DNA from: Mesorhizobium sp.
GTDB lineage: Bacteria > Pseudomonadota > Alphaproteobacteria > Rhizobiales > Rhizobiaceae
Assembly: GCA_019635735.1 (NCBI GenBank)
Contig: JAHBYX010000002.1
Coordinates: 496,001 to 560,000, forward strand
DNA: 64,000 nucleotides
Direction: 5' to 3'
This document shows positions 18,510-28,746 of this stretch, piece by piece; position 1 is the first letter of the stretch; every line of letters starts with the position of its first letter. The notes below the pieces were generated by a model. That model made no database searches and was not told the DNA's origin. It was given only the letters and a program-made list of their open reading frames with translations. The position numbers were made by a program, and so were the translations under genes.

Positions 18510-21500
18510 GTACCCCCGCCACGAATGACAAGAAGGCCGCCGACGGCATCGCCGGCGCGTTGACGCGCGCCTTCATCACCTCGCCGCTGACGCCGCTCTT
18601 CCTCATCGCCGCCTTCGCCTTCGGCCTGGTCGCGCTCATCTCGCTGCCGCGCGAAGAGGAGCCGCAGATCTCCGTCCCGATGGTGGATATCCGCGTTCGT
18701 GCCGACGGGCTCAAGGCCGAGGACGCGGTCAAGCTGATCGCCGAACCCCTCGAGACGATCGTCAAGGGCATCGACGGCGTCGAGCATGTCTATTCGCAGA
18801 CGCAGGACGACGGCGTGCTGGTGACCGCGCGCTTCCTCGTCGGGACGTCTGCCGACGCCGCGGTGCTGCGCGTCCATGACAAGGTCCGCGCCAATCTCGA
18901 TCGCATTCCCGTGGGCATCCCCGAGCCCCTGATCGTGGGCCGCGGGATCGACGATGTCGCGATCGTGTCGCTGACCTTGACCCCGAAGCCCGATGCCGCT
19001 TCCGTCGACGCCAATGCGCTCACCCGCGTCGCGCGGGAACTGCGCACCGAACTCGCCAAGATCGACAATGTCGGGCTCACCTACCTCGTCGGCGAGACGG
19101 CCGAGCGCATCCGCATCGCGCCGGATCCGGCGAGACTCGCTCTTTATGGGGTCACGCTGCAGCAGCTTGCGGGCAAGGTGCAGGGAGCGAACCGCGCTTT
19201 CCCGACAGGAAACGTCAGGGATCAGGGCGAGCAGGTGATGCTCGTTGCCGGCGAGACGCTGAAGACGCCGGAGAGCATCGGCAACCTCGTCCTCACCACC
19301 CGCGACGGCCGCCCGGTCTATGTCCGCGACGTCGCCACGGTGGAGTTCGTGACGGAACCGGACAACATGCTCGTCTCGACCGTGACGAAGAGCGAGGCCG
19401 GGACTGCGCGTCTTCCGGCCGTGACGCTGGCCGTCGCCAAGCGCGCCGGCTCCAACGCCGTGACGGTCGCGGAGCAGATCCTGCACCGTGTGCACGAGCT
19501 CGAAGGCTCCCTGATCCCCGAGGAGATCTCGGTCGAGGTCACGCGCGACTATGGCGAAACCGCCAACGAAAAGGCCAACGAGCTCCTCTATCACCTCGGT
19601 CTGGCGACCGTCTCGATCATCGCGCTTGTCTGGCTGGCCATCGGCCGCCGCGAAGCGGTCGTCGTAGCTGTGGTCATTCCGGTGACCATCCTGCTTACTC
19701 TCTTCGCCTCCTGGACGATGGGCTATACGCTCAACCGCGTATCGCTCTTCGCGCTGATCTTCTCCATCGGTATCCTGGTGGACGACGCGATCGTCGTCAT
19801 CGAGAACATCGCCCGGCACTGGGGAATGGCGGACGGGCGCAGCCGCAAGGAAGCCGCGATCGGGGCCGTTGCCGAGGTCGGCAACCCGACGATCGTCGCA
19901 ACGCTGACGGTGGTCGCAGCCCTTCTGCCGATGCTTTTCGTCTCCGGCATGATGGGCCCCTACATGAGCCCGATTCCGGCCAACGCGTCGGCGGCGATGA
20001 TCTTTTCGTTCTTCGTCGCGGTCATGGTCACGCCCTGGCTCATGCTCAAGGTCGCCGGCAAGGCGCCGGTCGCGCACCATGACGACCACAGCCATGGCGG
20101 CATTCTCGGCAAGGCCTATGCAGCCGCGGCGCGGCCCATACTGGCCTCCAAGGCCTCGAGCTGGGTCTTCCTGCTGGTGATCGGCGTCCTGACGCTGGGC
20201 TCGCTGACGCTGTTCTACACCAAGGACGTGACGGTCAAGCTGCTCCCCTTCGACAACAAGTCGGAACTGTCGGTGACGATCGACCTGCCGGAAGGCTCGT
20301 CCGTCGAGGCGACCGACGCGGTCGCGCAGGCGGTCGCGCAGGTGGTCACCCAGCTGGAGGAAGTCCGCTCGGTGCAGACCCACGCCGGCACCGCTGCGCC
20401 CTTCAACTTCAACGGCCTCGTCCGGCACTCCTACTACCGGTCGGACCCGTACATGGGCGACGTCGCGCTGAACCTCCTTCCCAAGGGCGAGCGTGAACGC
20501 TCCAGCCACGAGATCGCACTCGACATCCGTGAGCGCATCAAGGCTATTCCGGTTCCCGAAGGCACCAGCCTGAAGGTCGTCGAGCCCCCGCCCGGACCCC
20601 CGGTCATGGCGACGCTGCTCGCGGAGATCTATGGCGAGAACGCCGCGACGCGGCGCGCTGTCGCCGAAAAGGTCGAGGCTGCGTTCCGTTCCGTGCCCTA
20701 CATCGTCGACGTGGACAACTCCTACGGCGTCGCCGCGCGGAAGCTGCGCGCGCGGATTTCCTCCGACGACCTCGACTTCTTCAAGGTGCAGGAAGGCGAT
20801 GTGTTCGACACGCTGGCGATTCTCAACGGCGGCCAGACCATCGGCTACTCTCACCGCGGCGAAGGCCGCCAGCCGACGCCGATCCGTCTCGAACGTCCGA
20901 AGGGTGAACGGCGCGTCTCGGAGGACTTCCTGACGACGCCGATCCCGGCCAATCTCCTGCCCGGGGATCGCGGGGTGGTGGAACTCGGCGACGTTGTGAA
21001 CATCGAGGAAGAGCGCGCCTCCTACCCTGTCTTCCGCCACAACGGCCGGCCGGCCGAGATGGTCACCGCCGAACTCGCCGGCGACTTCGAGGCCCCGCTT
21101 TACGGTATGCTGGCGGTGCAGGAGGCAATCGACGCCCAGGACTGGACGGGCCTGCCGAAGCCGGTGATCTCGCTTCACGGCCAGCCGCAGGACGATCGCG
21201 CCTCGACTCTTCTGTGGGACGGCGAATGGGAAGTCACCTGGGTGACCTTCCGCGACATGGGCGCAGCCTTCATGATCGCCCTGCTCGGCATCTACATCCT
21301 CGTCGTGGCGCAGTTCGGCTCGTTCAAGGTGCCGCTGGTCATCCTGACGCCGATCCCCCTGACCTTCATCGGCATCCTGGGCGGCCACTGGCTGTTCGGC
21401 GCACCGTTCTCGGCGACCTCGATGATCGGCTTCATCGCTCTCGCCGGCATCATCGTGCGCAACTCGATCCTGCTGGTCGACTTCATCCGGCACGCGCCGC

Positions 21501-21817
21501 GCGAGGTCCCCTGCGACGGCGAGGACGATGTCGTCGAGACGCAGATGTCGATCGTCGCGCCGGACGTCGAGGCGCACGAAGTCGCGCCGGGCACGAAGAT
21601 GCGGCAACGCGCGCTGACGGAGATCCTGGCCGAAGCGGGTTCGATCCGCTTCAAGCCGATACTGCTGACCGCTCTGGCGGCGATGATCGGCGCGGCGGTG
21701 ATCCTGACCGACCCGATCTTCCAGGGACTGGCGATCTCGCTGCTCTTCGGTCTCGCCTCCTCGACCTTGCTGACCGTGCTGGTCATACCGGCGATCTACC
21801 GGGTGCTCAGGACCTGA
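18506..21817 (+). CDS. RND efflux transporter, inner-membrane pump
   Basis: 1103-aa RND permease. N-terminal helix then porter domain, TM4 with the proton-relay acid pair (SIGILVDDAIVVIENIARHW), and a second porter/TM repeat (LLGIYILVVAQFGSFKVPLV; GFIALAGIIVRNSILLVDFI). A His/Asp-rich cytoplasmic loop (AHHDDHSHGG, near 20075-20100) links the two halves. An acidic insert near the C-terminus (VPCDGEDDVVETQMS) is also notable. Substrate is unknown. Its divergence from BigR/SqrR-type systems raises the possibility of export of sulfur-related or electrophilic compounds. Confidence 0.9.
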   Translation: MSTPATNDKKAADGIAGALTRAFITSPLTPLFLIAAFAFGLVALISLPREEEPQISVPMVDIRVRADGLKAEDAVKLIAEPLETIVKGIDGVEHVYSQTQDDGVLVTARFLVGTSADAAVLRVHDKVRANLDRIPVGIPEPLIVGRGIDDVAIVSLTLTPKPDAASVDANALTRVARELRTELAKIDNVGLTYLVGETAERIRIAPDPARLALYGVTLQQLAGKVQGANRAFPTGNVRDQGEQVMLVAGETLKTPESIGNLVLTTRDGRPVYVRDVATVEFVTEPDNMLVSTVTKSEAGTARLPAVTLAVAKRAGSNAVTVAEQILHRVHELEGSLIPEEISVEVTRDYGETANEKANELLYHLGLATVSIIALVWLAIGRREAVVVAVVIPVTILLTLFASWTMGYTLNRVSLFALIFSIGILVDDAIVVIENIARHWGMADGRSRKEAAIGAVAEVGNPTIVATLTVVAALLPMLFVSGMMGPYMSPIPANASAAMIFSFFVAVMVTPWLMLKVAGKAPVAHHDDHSHGGILGKAYAAAARPILASKASSWVFLLVIGVLTLGSLTLFYTKDVTVKLLPFDNKSELSVTIDLPEGSSVEATDAVAQAVAQVVTQLEEVRSVQTHAGTAAPFNFNGLVRHSYYRSDPYMGDVALNLLPKGERERSSHEIALDIRERIKAIPVPEGTSLKVVEPPPGPPVMATLLAEIYGENAATRRAVAEKVEAAFRSVPYIVDVDNSYGVAARKLRARISSDDLDFFKVQEGDVFDTLAILNGGQTIGYSHRGEGRQPTPIRLERPKGERRVSEDFLTTPIPANLLPGDRGVVELGDVVNIEEERASYPVFRHNGRPAEMVTAELAGDFEAPLYGMLAVQEAIDAQDWTGLPKPVISLHGQPQDDRASTLLWDGEWEVTWVTFRDMGAAFMIALLGIYILVVAQFGSFKVPLVILTPIPLTFIGILGGHWLFGAPFSATSMIGFIALAGIIVRNSILLVDFIRHAPREVPCDGEDDVVETQMSIVAPDVEAHEVAPGTKMRQRALTEILAEAGSIRFKPILLTALAAMIGAAVILTDPIFQGLAISLLFGLASSTLLTVLVIPAIYRVLRT

Positions 21818-21913
21818 CGATAGGCATAGCCGCAGCGCATTTCGCGCGGCGGCGTTCGCCAGGCGACGCGGGTTTGGCTTGCGTCGTCCCCCGCCGCTCG
21901 CTAACCCGGACGC

Positions 21914-22963
21914 ATGTCGCAGAAGAAGGCACATGAGGTCGAAGGGTGGATCGCACGTCCGGATCCGGCCGTGCGGGTGGTGCTGATCTACGGTCCGGAC
22001 CGCGGCCTGGTATCGGAGCGCGCCGCCGCGTTCGCAAAACGCACCGGGCTGCCGCTGGACGATGCCTTCTCCGTCATCCGCTACGACGCCTCCGACCTGG
22101 AGCAGGATCCCGGCCGCCTGATCGACGAGGCCCGTATGGTTTCGATGTTCGGCGGCGAGCGGTTGATCTGGATCCGCAACGCGGGCACCCACAAAGGCTT
22201 TGCCGACGCCCTCAAGGATCTCCTCGACAAGCCGTCGCGCGACGCGTTCACGCTGATCGAGGCGGGAGATTTGAAGAAGGCGGCTCCGCTTCGCGACATG
22301 GTCGAACGCGCCGACGCCGCAATGGCGCTGCCTTGCTATATCGATGAGGAACGCTCGCTCGACGGCGTCATCGATTCTGAACTGGCGCCGGCGGGCAAGA
22401 CCATGGCCGCGGACGCGCGACAGGCGCTCCGCCGGCGCCTGGGCGGCGATCGACTGGCCACGCGCGGGGAGATCGAGAAGCTGATCCTCTATTGCGGGGA
22501 AAAGCCCGTGATCGACCTCGAAGATGTTGTCGCCTCGTCGGGCGACGTCTCTGCCTCGTCGGTCGATCAGGCGATCGACGCCGCGCTGGCGGGCTCCCTT
22601 GCGGAGCTCGACCTCGCCTTGCGCCGTTCGCAGGAGGGCGGCACGCATGCGCAGGCGATCCTCGGAGCGGCGATGCGGCAGTTTCAGGGCCTCGAGATCC
22701 TGCGCCGCAATGTCGATCTGGGCGGTGCCCAGCCGGCCGCGGCCGTCGCCGGTGCACGGCCGCCGATCTTCTTCTCGCGCCGCAAGCTCGTCGAAACCGC
22801 GCTCGGAACATGGAGCGGCGCTTCGATCGCGCGCGCCCTGGCCCGGCTGCAACAGAGCATCCTTGCGACGCGCCACCGCCCGGAACTTGCCGGATCGATT
22901 GTTCGAGAAACGCTGATGGCCATCGCCGTCGAGAGCCTTCGCTCCCGTCGACGTGGCAGATAA
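21914..22963 (+). CDS. holA: DNA polymerase III delta subunit
   Basis: 349-aa clamp-loader delta subunit. An N-terminal AAA+-like domain without a functional P-loop is recognisable from VVLIYGPDRGLVSERAAAFA, RLIDEARMVSMFGGERLIWI and FTLIEAGDLKKAAPLRDMVE; the C-terminal collar domain includes ATRGEIEKLILYCGEK. It opens the beta sliding clamp at the replication fork. It converges on parB. The 96-bp gap before it contains no gene or clear promoter. Confidence 0.9.
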   Translation: MSQKKAHEVEGWIARPDPAVRVVLIYGPDRGLVSERAAAFAKRTGLPLDDAFSVIRYDASDLEQDPGRLIDEARMVSMFGGERLIWIRNAGTHKGFADALKDLLDKPSRDAFTLIEAGDLKKAAPLRDMVERADAAMALPCYIDEERSLDGVIDSELAPAGKTMAADARQALRRRLGGDRLATRGEIEKLILYCGEKPVIDLEDVVASSGDVSASSVDQAIDAALAGSLAELDLALRRSQEGGTHAQAILGAAMRQFQGLEILRRNVDLGGAQPAAAVAGARPPIFFSRRKLVETALGTWSGASIARALARLQQSILATRHRPELAGSIVRETLMAIAVESLRSRRRGR

Positions 22964-22986
22964 TTCTTTAAGATCAGCTATTTAAG

Positions 22987-23862
<876 letters not shown>

Positions 23863-23901
23863 CGACGTCGTCCACTCATCAGACATTTCGGCTGCGAATC
23901 G

Positions 23902-24687
23902 TCACGCTGCCCGGAGCCGCCGCTCGCGCCGGATCACCTCCGAAGCAAGCTGAAGGTAGGCCTGACTGCCCGAGCACTTGAGATCGTAGAGAATTGCCGG
24001 CTTGCCGTAGGACGGCGCTTCGGACACCCGCACATTGCGCGGTATCACCGTCTCGTAGACCTTGTCGCCCATGTGCGCACGGACGTCTGCAACTACTTGA
24101 TTCGCAAGGTTGTTTCGTCCGTCGTACATGGTCAGGACGATACCCTGGATGGTAAGTGCCGGATTGATGGAGCCGCGTACCTGTTCGACCGTCGCGAGAA
24201 GCTGGCTCAACCCTTCTAGGGCGAAGAACTCGCACTGCAACGGAACCAGCACGGAATCGGCCGCCGCCATGGAGTTGAGCGTAAGCAGGTTCAGCGATGG
24301 CGGGCAGTCGATCAGCACATAGGTAAAGCGCGCGCTTTCGGCTGCGTGCCTGCGCAAGGCATTGCGCAATTTCAGCACGCGATCGGGTGCTGCGGCGATT
24401 TCCATCTCGATGCCGAGAAGATCGAGCGTGGAAGGGACGATGGAAAGGCCAGGCACCGCAGTCGCCATCGCCGCTTCGTCGATGCTCCGTTCGCCGGTCA
24501 GGACATCGTAGGACGAGATGTTGCGATCGCGCCGGTCGATGCCGAGCCCGGTGCTCGCATTGCCCTGGGGATCCAGATCGACCAGAAGCACCCGCTCGCC
24601 GATCGCTGCGAGCGCGGTCGCGAGATTGATCGCCGTCGTGGTCTTTCCGACGCCGCCCTTCTGGTTTGCTACTGTGATGATGCGCAT
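23902..24687 (-). CDS. parA: Chromosome partitioning ATPase ParA
   Basis: 261-aa Walker-type ATPase (Soj/ParA). The deviant Walker A is KGGVGKTTTAINLATAL, Walker A' is VLLVDLDPQGNASTG and Walker B is YVLIDCPPSLNLLTL. The start MRIITVANQ is chosen because the family begins there; upstream residues are shadow from rsmG overlap. It forms the ATP-dependent gradient that moves ParB-parS complexes. It lies between rsmG (16 bp) and parB. Confidence 0.95.
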   Translation of the reverse strand: MRIITVANQKGGVGKTTTAINLATALAAIGERVLLVDLDPQGNASTGLGIDRRDRNISSYDVLTGERSIDEAAMATAVPGLSIVPSTLDLLGIEMEIAAAPDRVLKLRNALRRHAAESARFTYVLIDCPPSLNLLTLNSMAAADSVLVPLQCEFFALEGLSQLLATVEQVRGSINPALTIQGIVLTMYDGRNNLANQVVADVRAHMGDKVYETVIPRNVRVSEAPSYGKPAILYDLKCSGSQAYLQLASEVIRRERRLRAA

Positions 24688-24703
24688 CTGCCGGCCGCTT
24701 CGT

Positions 24704-25360
24704 TCAGTCCGCGCGGTCCTGGGACCGCGTGATCGCCTCGACGTTGGAGATTTCGAGTATGACACCTTCGGCGTCGACAGCGCTGCGATGTTCTACCAGA
24801 TCGAATCGCCAATCGGCAGCCGAATTCGCGATCTCGGTCCGGTAGTCCCGGCCTTTGTGGAAAAGTGCCTTCGCGCCGCGCAGCAGCCAGGGCGAAGCGA
24901 GATCGATCAGCTGGGTGAGCGGCGCAAGTGCCCTCGCGGTCACGATCTCAGGCTGCGGAACCAGGCCGACAGCGTCCTCGATCCGCACCGGATGGACTCG
25001 GGACGGCGCTCCGAGACGTCCCAGGATAGACTGCAGGAACGCCGCCTTCTTGCGGTTGCTCTCGATCAGGGCGACATGCGAGCCGGGTCGTTCCTTCATC
25101 AGGATGGCAATGATAGCCCCGGGAAAGCCGCCGCCCGAGCCAAGATCCAGCCAGCGCACCGCCCTAGGGGCAAGGGCCGGAACCTGGGCGCTGTCCAGCA
25201 CGTGGCGTGTCCATAACTCCGGGAGCGTCGATGGCGCCGCGAGGTTTATCTTCGCGGACCAACGACGAAATTCCGTCTCGAATGTCTGCAGGTCGCCGAA
25301 TGTTTCACGTGAAACGGGTCCGGCAATCCTGCACAACTCGCGATAGGCGCCCTCGCTCAT
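24704..25360 (-). CDS. rsmG: 16S rRNA (guanine527-N7)-methyltransferase
   Basis: 218-aa SAM-dependent methyltransferase (GidB). Motif I is [17 protein letters not shown]; the substrate-facing region includes [20 protein letters not shown] and [14 protein letters not shown]. The ATG overlaps the mnmG stop (ATGA). The codons for PVSRETF embed a parS-like 16-mer, as in other alphaproteobacterial and Bacillus gidB regions. Confidence 0.95.
   Translation of the reverse strand: MSEGAYRELCRIAGPVSRETFGDLQTFETEFRRWSAKINLAAPSTLPELWTRHVLDSAQVPALAPRAVRWLDLGSGGGFPGAIIAILMKERPGSHVALIESNRKKAAFLQSILGRLGAPSRVHPVRIEDAVGLVPQPEIVTARALAPLTQLIDLASPWLLRGAKALFHKGRDYRTEIANSAADWRFDLVEHRSAVDAEGVILEISNVEAITRSQDRAD
25301..25316. 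promoter_or_regulatory. parS site inside rsmG (one mismatch)
   Basis: TGTTTCACGTGAAACG, 15 of 16 matches to the parS consensus TGTTTCACGTGAAACA. Located in the rsmG coding sequence 1.4 kb from parB. Confidence 0.85.
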
Positions 25361-27222
25361 GCCGCGCCACGCACCGCCGGCTGCAGCCGCAGCCGGGCAA
25401 TGATGATCGCCATTGCCGCCGGCGTCATGCCTTCGATCCTCTGCGCCTCGGCGACGCTGCGAGGGCGGCGCTGAGCCAGCTTCTGCTTCAGCTCGTTCGA
25501 CAGCCCCGGAATCCCGCCAAAATCCATCTCGTCGGGAATGGATTTGCCTTCTTCGACGCGGATCGTTTCGGACTCGACTCGTTGACGTTCGAGGTAGACC
25601 GAATACTTCGCCTCGGTTTCCATAGCCTCCGCCGTCCCGCTGTCGATAGACTTCAGTTCGGGCCAAACCAGGGAAAGGCGCGCGACATCGACCCCGTCCA
25701 CGGCCAGGAGGTCGTACGCGCTACGGCGGATGCCATCCAGATTGAGCGCGATCCCCTGCCGTCGAGCCTCATTGGGTGTGATCGTCCGCTCGCGGAGCAA
25801 GTCCCGCGCCCGCTTCAGGCCGTCCTCGTACGCCCGAAAGCGCTCTATACGCTCGTTGGATGCGATCCCCAGCTCGATCGCCCTCGGCGTCAACCTTTCG
25901 TCGGCATTGTCCGCGCGCAGCGACAGGCGGAACTCGGCGCGCGAGGTGAACATCCGGTACGGCTCCGAAACGCCTCGGCTGGTCAAATCGTCCGCCATCA
26001 CGCCGATATAGGCCTCAGTCCGGCTGAACCGAACCAGTTCCATGCCACCGGCCCGGCGCGCGGCGTTGAGCCCGGCCAGGATTCCCTGCGCTGCCGCTTC
26101 CTCGTATCCGGTGGTCCCATTGATCTGTCCCGCCAGGAACAATCCGCGGATCCGGCGCGTCTCGAATGTCGGATCGAGCTCCCTCGGATCGACATGGTCA
26201 TACTCGATCGCATAGCCAGGCTGCGTAATCGTCACGCCGCCGAGGCCCGGGATGCTTTTGACCAGCAGATGCTGCACAGCCTCCGGAAGCGACGTCGAGA
26301 TCCCGTTCGGATAGACTGTGTCGTCGTCCAGGCCTTCCGGCTCGAGGAAGATCTGATGCCCGTCGCGATCTCCGAACTTGACGATCTTGTCCTCGATGGA
26401 AGGACAATAGCGCGGTCCGATCCCCTCGATCGAGCCCGAATACATCGCCGAGCGGTGGAGGTTGTCCCGGATGACCGCGTGGGTTTCCGGCGTCGTTCGC
26501 GTGATGCCGCACTCGATCTGAGGCGTCGTGATGCGATCCGTCATCAGCGAGAACGGCTTCGGATCCTCGTCCGCGGCCTGATGTTCGAGCGCACTCCAGT
26601 CGATCGTCCGCCCGTCGAGCCGGGGCGGAGTCCCGGTCTTCAGCCGTCCGAGGCGAAAACCTTCCCGGGAGAGCGCGCCGGACAGCCGTTCCGCGGCCTG
26701 TTCATTCATCCGTCCGGCGGGGAAACGGCGCTCCCCGATGTGGATCAGGCCGCGCAGGAACGTGCCGGTCGTCAACACCAGCGCGCCGCAGGGAATAACG
26801 GTGCCGTCGGCAAGTGTCACCGAGCGGACCAATTGATCCGAAAGGTCGAGGTCGACCACCTCGCCCTCTATTACGTCGAGGTTCTGCTGGGCGGTGACGA
26901 GTGCCTGAACCGCTTGCCGGTACAGCTTCCGGTCGGCCTGCGTCCGCGGACCTCGAACGGCCGGGCCCTTGCGGCGGTTCAGGAGGCGAAACTGGATTCC
27001 GGCCACATCCGCCGCCCGCCCCATGATGCCGTCCAGTGCGTCGACCTCGCGGACGAGGTGGCCTTTCCCGAGCCCGCCGATCGCCGGATTGCAGGACATC
27101 ACGCCGATCTTGCTCGCATCGATGGTCACCAGCGCGGTGCGCGCACCGGCACGCGCGGAAGCCGAAGCAGCTTCCACGCCGGCATGACCTCCTCCAATGA
27201 CAATGACATCATAGGTTTTCAT
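25357..27222 (-). CDS. mnmG: tRNA uridine-5-carboxymethylaminomethyl modification enzyme MnmG
   Basis: 621-aa FAD enzyme (GidA). The N-terminal FAD fold is [20 protein letters not shown]; family signatures include [15 protein letters not shown] and [15 protein letters not shown]. With MnmE it installs the cmnm5 group on wobble U34. It shares an operon direction with mnmE, from which it is separated by a parS-bearing gap. Confidence 0.95.
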   Translation of the reverse strand: MKTYDVIVIGGGHAGVEAASASARAGARTALVTIDASKIGVMSCNPAIGGLGKGHLVREVDALDGIMGRAADVAGIQFRLLNRRKGPAVRGPRTQADRKLYRQAVQALVTAQQNLDVIEGEVVDLDLSDQLVRSVTLADGTVIPCGALVLTTGTFLRGLIHIGERRFPAGRMNEQAAERLSGALSREGFRLGRLKTGTPPRLDGRTIDWSALEHQAADEDPKPFSLMTDRITTPQIECGITRTTPETHAVIRDNLHRSAMYSGSIEGIGPRYCPSIEDKIVKFGDRDGHQIFLEPEGLDDDTVYPNGISTSLPEAVQHLLVKSIPGLGGVTITQPGYAIEYDHVDPRELDPTFETRRIRGLFLAGQINGTTGYEEAAAQGILAGLNAARRAGGMELVRFSRTEAYIGVMADDLTSRGVSEPYRMFTSRAEFRLSLRADNADERLTPRAIELGIASNERIERFRAYEDGLKRARDLLRERTITPNEARRQGIALNLDGIRRSAYDLLAVDGVDVARLSLVWPELKSIDSGTAEAMETEAKYSVYLERQRVESETIRVEEGKSIPDEMDFGGIPGLSNELKQKLAQRRPRSVAEAQRIEGMTPAAMAIIIARLRLQPAVRGAA

Positions 27223-27283
27223 GACCAGTCCTCTGGCCCGTGCATCTGTGCCGAGTACGCTCGGCTGTCAAGCGCGTCGCGGT

Positions 27284-27299
27284 TGTTTCACGTGAAACA
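27284..27299. promoter_or_regulatory. parS: parS site (perfect consensus)
   Basis: TGTTTCACGTGAAACA, an exact 16-bp palindrome in the gap between mnmE and mnmG, about 4.5 kb from the proposed oriC. It is the expected ParB loading site. Confidence 0.95.
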
Positions 27300-27333
27300 C
27301 ATCCGAAACGATTCGCCAGCCGCGGTCTGCGGC

Positions 27334-27349
27334 TGTTTCACGTGAATCA
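27334..27349. promoter_or_regulatory. parS: parS site overlapping the mnmE stop (one mismatch)
   Basis: TGTTTCACGTGAATCA, 15 of 16 to consensus, centred 50 bp from the perfect site. Its right end supplies the mnmE stop codon (27347-27349 on the minus strand), so the one mismatch may reflect coding constraint. Confidence 0.85.
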
Positions 27350-28651
27350 TTTCCCGATGCAGAAGCGCGAGAAAATCTCACCAAGGAGATCCTCAGTATC
27401 CCCAAGTCCGACAACCCGCCCGATCTCCACCGCGGCAACCCGGAGTTCCTCTGCCGCAATCTCAATCTCGACCGCTTCACAAGCTCGCAGCAATGCATCT
27501 CGCGCTCTCAATATATGCCCGACATGCCGTTCCCGTACCGAAATGAGCCCTTCGCCGCCCGGCAGCCTCTCGCGGAGCCGGGTCCCTACCATCTTCACCA
27601 GATCCGCAATCCCGTAGCCATTCAATGACGAGACGACAATGTCGTAGTTGTCGGCGTCCCTCTCCCGGATGTCGCTCTTGGACCCGACCCTGATCACCTC
27701 ATGTTTTGCGTTAAGATCGACAGGCTGTGGATTCGACATATCCTCCAGGAGGATAACGAGATCCGCTGATTCCGCGGCCGCGCGAGCCCTCTCGATACCC
27801 ATCGTCTCGGCGATACCGGCGCCCTCCCGGATCCCCGCTGTATCGGTGACAATGACCTTGTAGCCATCGATCTCCAGCGCAACTTCGACCAGGTCGCGTG
27901 TTGTCCCTGGCTCTTCACTCACGATCGCCACGTCGCGCATGGCTAATGCGTTGAGAAGACTGGATTTTCCAGCATTCGGAGCGCCAAGGATAGCGACCCG
28001 GAAACCTTCGCGCACGATTTCGGCCTCGCGGAATCGGGCCGCGACCGCCTCAATCCTGCCGATCAGCGATCCCATCTGTTCTCGAAGCGTGTCGTTCAGG
28101 CCCGGCTCTACGTCGTCCTGGTCCGAGAAGTCGAGTTCCGCTTCGACCTTGGCGCGTAGCGTCTGCAGTTCGTGGCGCCAACCAAGACAGAGATCGCGCA
28201 ATCTCCCGGACACGCCCGACAAAGCCAGCCTGCGCTGCTGATCTGTTTCGGCGGCGATAAGGTCTGACAGCGATTCGACCGCCGTCAGATCCATCCGCCC
28301 GTTCAGAAAGGCTCTGCGGGAGAACTCTCCAGGTTCCGCCAGGCGGAAACCCTCCAGGCTGGAGAGTGCCGCAGTGAGGCCTTTGACGACCGCCGGGCTT
28401 CCATGGACATGAAACTCGCCGCAATCCTCTCCCGTGGCCGACGCTGGGCCGGGAAAGAACAGCATGATCCCGTGGTCGAGCACTTCACCGTCGTGGGAAA
28501 ACGCCCCAAATCTGGCGACGCGTGGAGGTGGAACCGAACCCGAGACCTTTTCGAGCGCATGTCTGACGCCCGGACCCGACATGCGAACGATGGCGATGCC
28601 CGACGGCAGATGCCCCGTCGACAGGGCGAAGATCGTTTCGGTCGACCGCAT
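27347..28651 (-). CDS. mnmE: tRNA modification GTPase MnmE
   Basis: 434-aa GTPase (TrmE). N-terminal formyl-THF domain, helical region, and G domain with G1 GAPNAGKSSLLN, G3 DTAGIREGAG and the C-terminal active-site tail CIGK (Cys). Partner of MnmG in wobble-uridine modification. Its 3' end overlaps a parS site. The 95-bp gap to rho upstream holds no gene. Confidence 0.95.
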   Translation of the reverse strand: MRSTETIFALSTGHLPSGIAIVRMSGPGVRHALEKVSGSVPPPRVARFGAFSHDGEVLDHGIMLFFPGPASATGEDCGEFHVHGSPAVVKGLTAALSSLEGFRLAEPGEFSRRAFLNGRMDLTAVESLSDLIAAETDQQRRLALSGVSGRLRDLCLGWRHELQTLRAKVEAELDFSDQDDVEPGLNDTLREQMGSLIGRIEAVAARFREAEIVREGFRVAILGAPNAGKSSLLNALAMRDVAIVSEEPGTTRDLVEVALEIDGYKVIVTDTAGIREGAGIAETMGIERARAAAESADLVILLEDMSNPQPVDLNAKHEVIRVGSKSDIRERDADNYDIVVSSLNGYGIADLVKMVGTRLRERLPGGEGLISVRERHVGHILRARDALLRACEAVEIEIAAEELRVAAVEIGRVVGLGDTEDLLGEIFSRFCIGK

Positions 28652-28746
28652 CGGGATCTTCCAAACTGCTCCGGCAGGTCTGGCGCTCGTATGAACGATC
28701 CGAACAGCCGATCAGGTCGACAGGATGTTCCGGACCCGAATCGGTA

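Noticed and set aside
18215..22876. 1553-codon open frame on the minus strand
   Set aside because: It lies opposite the RND pump and holA, and its translation is low-complexity (Arg/Asp/His-rich) with no family motif; a GC-rich antisense shadow.
22968..22985. Two TTAA half-sites between holA and parB, considered as a CtrA box
   Set aside because: Spacing is 10 bp rather than the required 7, and the site lies between convergent 3' ends.
25207..27345. 712-codon open frame on the plus strand
   Set aside because: Antisense to rsmG and mnmG, both of which have clear motifs; no domain of its own.
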